Positions 23,501-32,845 of a stretch of 64,000 nt of DNA are shown here, one piece after another. Source of the DNA: Diphasiastrum complanatum (taxonomy: Eukaryota > Streptophyta > Lycopodiopsida > Lycopodiales > Lycopodiaceae); contig CM055101.1 in NCBI GenBank assembly GCA_029204225.1, positions 29,240,975 through 29,304,974 of the forward strand, read 5' to 3'. The position numbers and the translations under genes were made by a program. The first letter of the stretch is position 1. Each line of letters begins with the position of its first letter. The notes beneath the pieces are model-generated. The model was given only the letters and a program-made list of their open reading frames with translations, was not told where the DNA came from and made no database searches.

Positions 23501-24466
23501 GTATTCCTTATGTCTTGTCATGTGAGATGAGGCTCCACTATCAATCCACCAAGGATCATTATCATCTATGTTGGCTAACAAACTTGAAGTCATAACAAGT
23601 GATTCACATGTGTTATGTTCTTCCTCATCTATTGTAAGATTTCCTTGCCTCTCTCCTTGCTCTCTTTTCTTCTTATAACATTCATTTGCAAAATGACCTT
23701 TTATCCCACAATAAAAGCACTTGAACTTTGACTTATTGTTCTTAGTAGAAGAGGAAGAGGAAGAGTGATCATCATGATCAAAGTTACCACCTTTGGACCA
23801 TTTCCCTTTGCCTTTACCTTTGCCCTTGAATTTGCCTTTTGTGAAGAAAGCCTCTTCACCTCCACCTTGCAAGGATGCACCATCAAGCTTTGATTGCAAC
23901 CTATGTTCTTCAGCCAATAAGATTTCTTGCAAGTCAACCACACTTGGCAAGACTCTTTGAATGGCAAAACTTTGCACAAGGTTAGCATGTTCATTTAGCA
24001 AACCATTCAACATAACTTGGACTATTTCACCATCTTTTATGTTCTCATCAATGCATGCTAAATCATCACTTAGGGACTTAACTCTCAAGATAAATGCATG
24101 AGCATTTTCACCCTCTCTTTGCCTACTAGAAAATATTTGTCTCCTTAGGGTCAATACCCTAGATGTGGACTTTGATTCAAAGAGCTTCTTTAAGGCATTC
24201 CATGCCTCACTTGCACTTTGACACTTTCCAACTTCCTTGAGAAGTTCATTTGTAACATTCATTTTAATGATATGAAGAGCCCTTTTGGCCTTCTTATCAA
24301 ACCTTTGTTGCTCTTGAAGTGTGAGAGGTCTCTCTTCAATTTCTGCAACTATGTCCATGAGTTCATTCAACTCAAGTAAGGACTCCATCCTCACTTTCCA
24401 AGTAGAGTAGTTTGATGAACTCAACCTTTCACTAGACTCTAGCATGATCCCACCATTGGAAGCCAT
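20513..24466 (-). CDS. Copia gag-pol polyprotein, complete
   Basis: 1,317 residues, usual length for plant copia. Gag start about 1-240; zinc knuckle C250-x2-C253-x4-H258-x4-C263; protease active site D309-S-G; integrase HHCC with H442, H447, C476, C479 and catalytic D506, D568, E604 (35-residue D-to-E spacing as in active integrases); RT with YVDD at 990-993; RNase H with D1156, E1195, D1232 and D1281. No stops or frameshifts. The polyprotein would be cut by its own protease into capsid, integrase and RT/RNase H, acting in cytoplasmic particles and then the nucleus. The ATG at 24,466 is the first in a good position after the leader. The last codons run through the polypurine tract and the TGA lies in the LTR. 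Confidence 0.97.
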   Translation of the reverse strand: MASNGGIMLESSERLSSSNYSTWKVRMESLLELNELMDIVAEIEERPLTLQEQQRFDKKAKRALHIIKMNVTNELLKEVGKCQSASEAWNALKKLFESKSTSRVLTLRRQIFSSRQREGENAHAFILRVKSLSDDLACIDENIKDGEIVQVMLNGLLNEHANLVQSFAIQRVLPSVVDLQEILLAEEHRLQSKLDGASLQGGGEEAFFTKGKFKGKGKGKGKWSKGGNFDHDDHSSSSSSTKNNKSKFKCFYCGIKGHFANECYKKKREQGERQGNLTIDEEEHNTCESLVMTSSLLANIDDNDPWWIDSGASSHMTRHKEYFTFLLSYEGEGNIIYTANDGQCDIKGIGTIPISLSTNRKANLENVLYIPSITKNLLSVSQMIDKGLDVEFIGDACLISKCGSLIAQGRRHGKLFKLDACVISNHEGCMAREQLTNQEVWHKRLGHPNFKSLEVMAKKELVLGLPKSLVANNSVCEHCALSKSHRLAYSRSTSRSKEAFQLVHSDIHSSSTTSNGGAKMYATFIDDFSRYTWIYLLKSKDEVFAAFVKFKNEMENQFNTKIKCLRSDNGGEYTSNRFKDFCIAHGIKREMSSPRTPQQNGVAERKNRTLCECAKAMRLHANLAKSFWGEALACANYLCNRWTSASLDGKTPHEVLYGRRPSVKHCRIFGCTCFVNITLDDRTKEDPSSKKGVFVGYSEVSKAYKVYIPSTKKVVISRDVIFHEENVSNVVDVDVDVPTNHHDVQDVLDEDGDATPKQTSRKTQRQRAKPSRLTYDEKGKQVVDNSNLAFLTSFDEPTCVGEAIQKKEWIQAMDHEHQALIKSNTWRLVKLPKDKKAIGCKWIFKIKTNQDGSINKYKARLVAKGYAQEYGIDYDETFAPVAKMVTIRILISLATLYDWDMWQMDVTNAFLNGDLEEDIYMEQPEGYVSHDEPNHVCYLQKSLYGLKQAPRSWYAKLNSFLLSQNFVMSEYDHSLYFRLNENDITLLLIYVDDIILSGGNNLDIDEIKMALKREFEIQDLGKLHYILGIEIIRTSKSTFICQEKYVNSILKRFHMEDCKVVSTPMESNVKLTTRSNERSFKDITLYRKLIGSLIWLTITRPDLSFVVGKLSQFMQDPSEAHWKLGKRVLRYISGSRDFGILYGGTTPNLCGFLDSDFVGDQMDRKSTSAFAIYLGDGVVSWLSKKQPTISLSSTEAEYKALTTCTKEILWIKRMLLDLHLLELEKTPIILCDNLSAQSLASNPVFHARSKHIEIAHHFVRDQVIAKEVELQHVSSKECVADIFTKPLGKDLYLMHRSNLGMCSKTMLKLASNVEEGV
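20518..20527 (-). promoter_or_regulatory. Polypurine tract
   Basis: Minus strand GAAGAGGGAG directly before TGTGAAAA of the 3' LTR. It primes plus-strand DNA synthesis. It is also coding (Glu-Glu-Gly), since the polyprotein frame crosses it. Confidence 0.85.
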
Positions 24467-25625
24467 GATTCTAATGTTTCTTCAACTTTTAGGTTCTGTC
24501 CTAAAGCACTTAGCACTCACTTTTCTCTCAACAAATGATAGATAAAGAGATCTATGAAGATTTAGGACCCTAAAACACTTCTATCTTGAACCTAGATGGT
24601 TTCCAAGCATAGAAAGGAAGATTGAAACACATGCAACACTTTGCACACACTAAGAATGGATTACAAAATCAAACCAACTTGAACACACTCTTGCTTAAGC
24701 TCTCAAACTTTCCAGCAAGTGACCAAATCAAGTTATGGTGTGAAGAGTTACTTGCATTCTTAGAAAATACCCAAAACTAGGATGCCAAGATTACCTAGTA
24801 ATGAACAAACTTGATCAACATATGATCAACACACTAAGATATTGATTCAACCTGTAAAACCACATGTAAACCACACTTCTAAAAGTTTATAAACTCCAGC
24901 AAGTGATAAATACAAGATTTAGAGGTGAATGAATGAGCACACTTAGTGAATCACAAGACTAGCTTCACTATCTTGTCAAATCTTGGTGTTTAGATGTAGA
25001 TCTAAGATCACTTCACATGAGAATGTTCCTCAACCTGTTAAGAACCTGAAAACACACTTGCATAATGGTTAACACCTTCCAGCAAATGCTCCAATCAAAT
25101 TACATAAGGAGAGTTACTTACATGCTCAACAAAGTACACCAAAATTTATGCCAAAATTGATGACAATCTTTACAATATGCTCTTCACAATGGAGCTTACA
25201 ATATGTTCACCCAAAAAAAAGGGGATCTTTCATCCAAATGGGAGCTTTTCTCAGCCTTTAGGAGAATTACAACTCACTCAAAAGAGCATTTGTCATCCAC
25301 TTAAGGAGAAGTTTCATCCACTTAAGGAGAGTGTTCATCCAAGAATGGAGATTGTCAACAATAGGATTGAAAAGAACATTGTTAGTATTGAATATGCACA
25401 AGCCTCACAATCACAAATGATTAGGTGTTATGATCTGATCCAAAATAGTTTCTTTTCAGCCTCTGATCTTCAATAGACCTGAAATATGCTTTTGATCCAC
25501 AAGTTCAACTCACAAAACAAAGGTTAGTAAGATTTGATCAACAAAGCAATGCAAAATCATGCTAGAACTTGATCAAACATCCAAATATCACCAAAAATGG
25601 AATACTTACTGTAAATAGAAGCCAA
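24467..25625 (-). other. Leader of the intact copia
   Basis: About 1.16 kb between primer site and gag start, with no long minus-strand frame. The phrase CATCCACTTAAGGAGA is repeated twice near 25,290-25,330. It presumably carries the packaging signal, but I cannot place one. Confidence 0.6.
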
Positions 25626-25640
25626 CCAGCTCTAATACCA
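25626..25640 (-). promoter_or_regulatory. Primer-binding site of the intact copia
   Basis: Minus strand TGGTATTAGAGCTGG, directly joined to the 5' LTR end with no spacer. It differs at one base (T for C) in the first ten from the common initiator-Met site TGGTATCAGAGC. Confidence 0.85.
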
Positions 25641-26295
25641 TGTGAAAAATACAGATCCTAAGTGGATCTAAACTCCAAGATCATTGGCTTGAATGCTTGC
25701 ACTCCAAACTACATAAGCTAGGAATTGGCAACACATTCTATGCTACCTAGAATGCAAAGAACTTGATCAAAAAGCATTTACCACAAATGGAAACTTCCAT
25801 AAACATCAAGTGCGGCCCAAAATAGCATTATACAGTCCATAATACATCAGCCTACCACTTTTGGAAAGCACCTAAGATCATACACAATAGCTTGAAGACA
25901 ATACACACAACAATGCTCTCAATGGAGGAAGAAACAATGACAATGATCTATTGATCTCAATGAAGCATACAAAAGGTTTCTCCAACCTGTTCTCCACGAC
26001 TTCCCTACTATTTATGGATGAGGAAGATGACTCTCTCTCCTCTCTCTAGAAGGTACTTGACCCTAGATATTCCCTATATAGGAAAAATAGCTAAAAATGG
26101 CTTATATGACCAAAATACATCAAAATGGTCTCATTTTGAAGGGTATGAAGTTTGACACTTCATCATACTGAAAAAATACAGTAAATAAAAACATTGTGGC
26201 CTGGTTCACACGTGTGAAACTCCAGAACCAAAACTATTTACAATTTTAGCCAATTTAGGCCTCAAACTAGCTAGGAAATGTTGACAATTTTCACA
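25641..26295 (-). repeat. 5' LTR of the intact copia
   Basis: 655 bases, one mismatch to the 3' LTR. TATA box at 26,075-26,080. Transcription of the element would start just downstream, toward lower coordinates. Confidence 0.97.
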
Positions 26296-26300
26296 GTACT
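26296..26300. repeat. Target-site duplication GTACT, right
   Basis: Matches 19,858-19,862. Confidence 0.95.
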
Positions 26301-27090
26301 CACATCACATCATCCGTAGATCGATTTTTCACATGCCAATCCATTAGTTGTGCCAAATATTTACATCGAAATAAACGTTGCAATTGTGAGATAATTGGAA
26401 AATGTCGTAGCGATTTTTGTGGCACTTTATCCCCTTCTACATCATCTCGATAACATGAAGCGTTACACATTGGACATTGAAGCTTTTCTGAATGCTCACC
26501 TCTATAGTAAAACACGGTCTTCTGGACATGCATGTATTGTGTCATAATTCATTTCAAGTACGTTCATCATCTTTGATGCTTCTTTTCGTGTTGTAGGTAT
26601 CATGTTTTTTTTTCAAAAGTATGAGTTGCTAGAAAAGAAAACTAAATAGATCTAATGTAAATACGCTATAAAGTACAAAAGTTGTGTTATGCGTTAAGTA
26701 CCCAAATAATGACGTGACACTAAAATCACTCCATTTGTATGTTGCTTGAAGGTTTAGAATAAGAATTGACGTAGCTAGTCTCGAAATGGATGCTCTTGGA
26801 TACAAAGGAGTATCTACCTCCTTGCGCAATAGAATCTCGTGTTCATCCATCTCAAATTGTTCATGATCTCCATTTTCACTAGAAGATGCGTGCATAGCAT
26901 CATTCTCATTTGTTTCATTAAAGTAGAATTCAAACATATTGTGCATTGCTTCATCGTGTTGCACCTCAACATCACCGTCATTAGAATCAAGTTGATTACT
27001 CTTTATTTCAGCTGTATCTGTCTCTTGAATTTGTTTCATTCTTTGTTCTCTCATGTCCATCAAAACTTGACGTTGATTGTCATTAAACAC
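26301..27090 (-). pseudogene. CACTA (En/Spm) TNP2 transposase, upstream part
   Basis: Two pieces. The upstream frame (27,090-26,629) has an acidic start and LYPRASISRLATSILILNLQATYKWSD, the typical CACTA block (LYPG...SRLSA...NLQ..YKWS). The downstream one (26,545-26,301) has RGEHSEKLQCPMCNASCYRDD, then LRHFPIISQLQRLF and LAQLMDWHVKNRSTDDVM, again a TNP2 hallmark. An intron or a frameshift separates them at about 26,550-26,740. A TGA stands right before the copia insertion point where the family usually has Arg. The gene continues at 19,862. Confidence 0.8.
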
Positions 27091-27957
27091 GGAATGGCAT
27101 TCAACTTATTGGCTACACACATTAAAAAAATTCAATAAATGACATATATAGATTGACGAATATTATAAACAAACATATAATATTAACAAACCTCAATGTC
27201 TTGCAAATTCGATGGTTGACCCTGATCTTTTCGTCCAAAATTCCAAATGATTTTCAACAAGATGTCTTTCACGCATCTTTTGCCCATTACGCATGACACA
27301 TGTGCACCGTAATTTAAATTGAAAATAGTTATTCTACGAGAAACAAAAATCAAGTACGTGTCACTTTAGCACAATATTTGAGGTCATATTTAAGTTCTAG
27401 TAACAAAGTCTTTATGAACAAGAAAAAATCCATGTTTATTATTTACCCTGTTGACTTGAGTAGTGTCTTCATCGCTAGATTGATTTTGTGAACTCGAGGG
27501 TGAAGGCCTGTCCTAAGTTCTCAAAGGCCAAAAGATTTATTGTCTTATCATTCACATAAAGCTAGTCTCGAATCAACTTAAATGAAAATCAAATAAGACT
27601 TTAAATCCAAACTCAAAAACATTGCATCACATAGATTCATTCACACAACCGTGTGGAAGCACTGAGGGGTCAAGATGAGACCCCCCCCCCCCCCGAATGA
27701 TTCTTTTCTTGTCATTATGCAAATCCAATTGGCCTATGCCAATTACATTTACAATGGATTCCAATAGGGGTCTCAAAGTAGGAAAATCAACTTAACATAG
27801 ATTTAGTTCTTATTCAATGATCTTAATTCCATATCTAGCTTAACAAATACATAGAGATTTCTTCCTAAGTCTTAATCTTTCCGACATGAAATCATGTTGG
27901 ATCTTAGATTCTTGACATGTAATCATGAGGGTTCATAGATTCTTGACATGCAACAAT

Positions 27958-28205
27958 CATGAAGTTACATGCATGGTCATTTGGCAATGCATGGTCTGAC
28001 ATGCAAGCTTCAAATCTAAAATGCAAGTTTTAGATCTGACATGCATGGACAATAGGCCACAAATGGTATGACATGCAGACTTCAAATCTGACATGCAAGC
28101 TCTAGATTTGACATGCATGGACAATAGGCCACTTATGGCATGACATGCCATCTCTAGATCTGAAATGCATGGACAATAGACCACAGATGGTATGACATGC
28201 AATGG
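27958..28205. repeat. GACATGCA-rich tandem repeat inside the LTR
   Basis: The word GACATGCA recurs roughly every 20-30 bases in units like GACATGCAAGCTCTAGATCT and GACATGCATGGACAATAGG; about 70 bases make one higher-order unit. The other LTR has the same kind of array at about 29,571-29,775. Translated frames here are repeat artefacts. A run of 14 C at 27,681-27,694 replaces CCTCCTCCC of the other LTR. Confidence 0.8.
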
Positions 28206-28744
28206 TACTGATCAACCATTCTTACATATGGGTAACAATTTCAAGAGTAGACCATGGTTTCAGGAGAAGGTGAAAGTGAGTGAGAGAGAGAGAGAGAGAG
28301 TGTGTGTGTGTGTGTGTTTGTGCGTGTGATGTGAAAGAGAGATTGAAATATGAGAGGGTTTGAGCTCAGAAAATCTTCCAATCCACAAAATAGGATAGCC
28401 TCCTTGAGCTAATGCCTCAATCCTCTTCTCCAAAGCACCTGTACACAACAAACAACAAATGGGCAGAGCTTGGATGCAACATCCTTCAATCCTCTTGGTA
28501 GTGGGGTGCATTACCAATTATATAGAGAGTGGCAACATATCATCACGGTTTACTTTTGCATAAAGTATGATAACAAGTGTAAATCAACATTTCATGACAT
28601 GCATGTTTAAATCAACATTACTTGACATGCATTAAGCTACTAAAACCTTAGATCACATAGCACGCATGTTTGAAACATTCAAAGAATAAGTACCGATAGC
28701 ATTGAATCAGAATCATTTTTGGAAACAACCTAGTATTTTCCGTC

Positions 28745-29077
28745 CTATTTGATGTTTTTCTTCAAAGCATTTCGAGATCTACATTCAAAACATTTTTGTA
28801 GTCCTAGTGGACAATTAATATGGTTCAAGAAATTCTTCCCTTGTTTCACTAGTACGGCCTTCAATGATTTTATGGCCATAACTAGTCTCGGGTTGTAAGT
28901 TCTTGATAAACATGACCTTCTAGTTCTCCGCAAGTAGGCTTCCAGTGTTTCATTGTCATCTGGTTCTTCGTCATACCTATCAGGTGTCTTTGTCTTCTTG
29001 ATCTTTTCCAAGCAGTTCTTGCTTTTTGAAGCACAAGGCCTTTTAAACATCGGGTGGAGCTTTATGTTTTTCTGCAT
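28745..29077 (-). CDS. Unrecognised 110-residue frame of the non-autonomous LTR element
   Basis: Starts 44 bases inside the primer site and is the only sizeable frame of the internal region. The product is basic and Cys-containing, with an acidic middle (DEEPDDNETLEAYLRRTRR). I recognise no domain; the CxxC near the end (CPLGLQKCFEC) is too poor a match to call a zinc knuckle. It could be a remnant gag or meaningless. Coding status is uncertain. Confidence 0.35.
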   Translation of the reverse strand: MQKNIKLHPMFKRPCASKSKNCLEKIKKTKTPDRYDEEPDDNETLEAYLRRTRRSCLSRTYNPRLVMAIKSLKAVLVKQGKNFLNHINCPLGLQKCFECRSRNALKKNIK

Positions 29078-29120
29078 GCATGAACATACAAGGTCTTCAC
29101 ATCAAGTTCATGAAATATTA

Positions 29121-29139
29121 AACCATGGCTCTGATACCA
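29121..29139 (-). promoter_or_regulatory. Primer-binding site (initiator tRNA-Met)
   Basis: Minus strand TGGTATCAGAGCCATGGTT, three bases inside the 5' LTR edge at 29,143. It is a perfect match to the plant consensus. Confidence 0.85.
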
Positions 29140-29840
29140 AAATGTGAACTCGAGGGTGAAGGCATGTCCTAAGTTCTCAAAGGCCAAAAGATTTACTGGC
29201 TTATCATTCACATAAAGCTAGTCTAGAATCAACTTAAATGAAAATCAAATAAGACTTTAAATCAAAACTCAAAAACATTGCATCATATAGATTCATTCAC
29301 ATGATAGTGGAAGCATTGAGGGGTCAAGATGGGACCTCCTCCCGAAGCATTCTTTTCTTGTCATTATGCAAATCCAATTGGCCAATGTATCACATATACA
29401 ATGGATTCCAATATGGGTCTCAGAGTAGGAAAATCAACTTAGCATAAACTTAGTTCTTATTCATTGATCTTAATTCCATACCTAGATTCTTGACATGCAA
29501 TCCAAATGGATCTTAGATTCTTGACATGCAATCGTGAGGGTTCATAGATTCTTGACATGCAACAGTCATGAAGTGACATGCCATGGTGTGACATGCAAGC
29601 TTTAGATCTGACATGCATGGACAATAGGCCACATATGGTATGACATGCAAGCTTCAAATCTGACATGCAAGCTCTAGATCTGACATGCATGGACAATAGG
29701 CCAATGATGGCATGACATGCAAGCTCTAGATCTGACATGCATGGACAATAGACCACAGATGGTATGACATGCAATGGTACTGATCAACCATTCTTACATA
29801 TGGGTAACAGTTTCAAGAGCATACCATGGTTTCGGGAGAA

Positions 29841-29841
<1 letters not shown>

Positions 29842-29878
<37 letters not shown>
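29842..29878. repeat. (AG)18 microsatellite
   Basis: Uninterrupted run near the end of the 5' LTR; the other LTR has GA followed by GT at about 28,283-28,318 in the same place. Confidence 0.95.
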
Positions 29879-29883
<5 letters not shown>

Positions 29884-29910
29884 GTTTGTGATGTGAAAGA
29901 GGGATAGAAA

Positions 29911-30633
<723 letters not shown>

Positions 30634-30836
30634 ATCATTTAGCTACAAATCTCTCTAAGCTAGAATCTTATACAATAATCTTTCTCTTTCTCATTACAAA
30701 ATTCTTTTCACTCTTTTTTACATCTCATTTCATAATTTCTTGCCCATGTTTTTATAAAATCCTTCACTCTAATACGATTTTTTTTTTAACCTTAAACTAT
30801 CTTTGTCTATTCTCACTTTCATTTTTTGTAACTTTA

Positions 30837-31055
30837 TTCAATTCCCAATCATGGTTTCATTCATACTCACTAATCTCAATCATGGTTCAATTCACAATTA
30901 TGGTTTCATTCATAATCACTAATCTCATTCAGCAACATTTTATCAACATTTACAAATCTCATCATAGATCTTGTTCAATTCACAATCATGTTTTCATACA
31001 TAATCAGTAATCTCATTATCCGACCTTTTCAACATTTACAAATCTCATCATTATT
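30837..31055. repeat. 88-bp tandem repeat, about 2.5 copies
   Basis: TTCAATTCACAAT(T/C)ATG...AATCTCATT...CAACATTTACAAATCTCATC starts at 30,886 and again at 30,974, with a partial copy at 30,837. Confidence 0.65.
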
Positions 31056-31180
31056 TTAATAACACACACACACACACAAATTCACATCCTAATCACACAT
31101 TCATATCTTCTTAAACTACAATCTTTCAATAAATTATAGATCTCTCTCATTCTTACATCCATAATTCATGATGAATGTAA

Positions 31181-31308
<128 letters not shown>

Positions 31309-31758
31309 CCCCCCTACATCCATAATTCATGATATCACTCATAAATCTCACAAAATCCCAAGATTTACAAACACCAAGTACTTAAAAGGTCAATCAAAAA
31401 ATGGACTCTTATCTTGGAGAATGAAAAATTAGATCTGAACTCTACAAAACAGACATAAAAGAAACAAATTTATTTAAACAAACACAGATCTACAATGTAC
31501 AGATTGAAAGGCATAAAAATCACTCTGTGAGTGTCGAAATAAGTGTTGGTATACTGTTACTAACAAATCCATAGATCTTGATGTCCTTTTTGATATCTTC
31601 AGTACCTTGTTAGCTACAAATTTTGCCCCTCGGATGCTACTAAGAGTGCTTGAATGGTGAACGAATAAAGAGAAAAAAAGCTTGCAAAACAGAACAATTT
31701 TTTAATATACTATACGCATTGATCTACTTAATCAAAATGCATCCAAAAGAGAGTAGCA

Positions 31759-31927
<169 letters not shown>

Positions 31928-32845
31928 CAAATGTGCAAAATCTAGCACACAATCATCTTAGATACATTACTTGGGAGCTCCATTTTTTTGTCATTGCTTC
32001 CTATTTTTGTCACCATCACAAGCATGACAACACAATGGCATTAGTTAAAAGCTAAGACTAGATTGATGACAAACAAAACAAGGATAATGAAAGCACTACT
32101 CCTTACCATGTGATTGCAACAAAAGGAGGATGGAGAGTAGAAAGAGCAAGAGGAAAGAGACGTGCAAGATCGAGAAGATGAACAAGAGTAGCAAGAAGCA
32201 AGAGGGAGGAGAGCACTAAGAGGAAAGTAATGAAGAACGGAGAGAAAAAGAAAACAAGAAAGAAGACGAAAGGTATATAGAGGGTGAGAAAATATGTCAA
32301 CTAGTTTTGTTGGTTTATTGGAATTTTTTAAGGCCAAAGTGAAATTTCAACATAGAGATACATTTCTTAATGCCAATAAGGCCTAAAAAAGTGTCCTTAC
32401 TATTTTTAACAAGTATATAAGTGGTTAAGGTCAGATTTAGAATACTACTATTGGTTAGTTGAGATACATTGCAACTCGTTAGAGAAAATATGGGCCCAAA
32501 GAGGGCCCTATAAGAAATGCCATGTAGGAGAGAGAAAAATAACTATAAAGTAATTATAATATCATTTTCTAACTTCTCTACGCATTTGCCCGCACTACTT
32601 TCCATGTAAATGAATGCAACTTAGTTTAGTCACATCAAACTTCACTGGTGTTTAACCACAGTTAAAATATAATTTTTCAAAATGCTGAAATATTCCCTCC
32701 CAATAGTTGGGAACACTCAAAAATTTGAATTAGAAGTGACATTTCTGAAGAAAGCCTACGACATCTCTATCTCCAGCAGACTCGTTAGCACCATCTCTAG
32801 CTTTGTTATTGTCATTGTGATGTTTGTTACTATACTACTGTACTG

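Larger units (their letters stand above)
19863..26295 (-). mobile_element. Intact young Ty1/copia retrotransposon, 6,433 bp
   Basis: Two 655-base LTRs differ at one position (20,189 T versus 25,967 A). Both begin TGTGAAAA and end TTTTCACA, a perfect 8-base inverted end. A GTACT duplication flanks the element. Inside, in the minus direction: primer site, 1.17-kb leader, one open 1,317-codon polyprotein, and a polypurine tract. Domain order gag-PR-IN-RT-RH is that of copia. It sits inside a CACTA transposase gene. Everything needed for transposition seems present, so it may be active or only recently silent. Confidence 0.97.
27487..29910 (-). mobile_element. Non-autonomous LTR retrotransposon (approximate ends)
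   Basis: Two long direct repeats begin TGTGAACTCGAGGGTGAAGG at 27,487 and 29,143 and stay alignable for 770-860 bases (to about 28,347 and 29,910). Directly before the right one is a perfect initiator-Met primer site on the minus strand (29,121-29,139). Thus the right repeat is the 5' LTR and the left the 3' LTR. The internal part is under 800 bases and holds only a 110-codon frame with no gag, PR, RT or integrase. The LTR outer or inner ends past the aligned part are unresolved. It would depend on enzymes from a related element. Confidence 0.65.

Noticed and set aside
27957-28202. Repeat-bearing frame with CHAISGLLSMHV-type units, and its twin at 29,457-29,774
   Set aside because: Produced by the GACATGCA tandem array in the LTR; no independent coding evidence.
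27958-28205. Possible CRISPR-like array
   Set aside because: Repeats are short, drifted and unevenly spaced, there are no unique spacers, and the context is a plant LTR element.
32041-32337. 98-codon minus-strand frame with hydrophobic stretches
   Set aside because: It is the complement of a purine-rich stretch, is not conserved in frame in the second block (48.9-49.1 kb), and has no domain.
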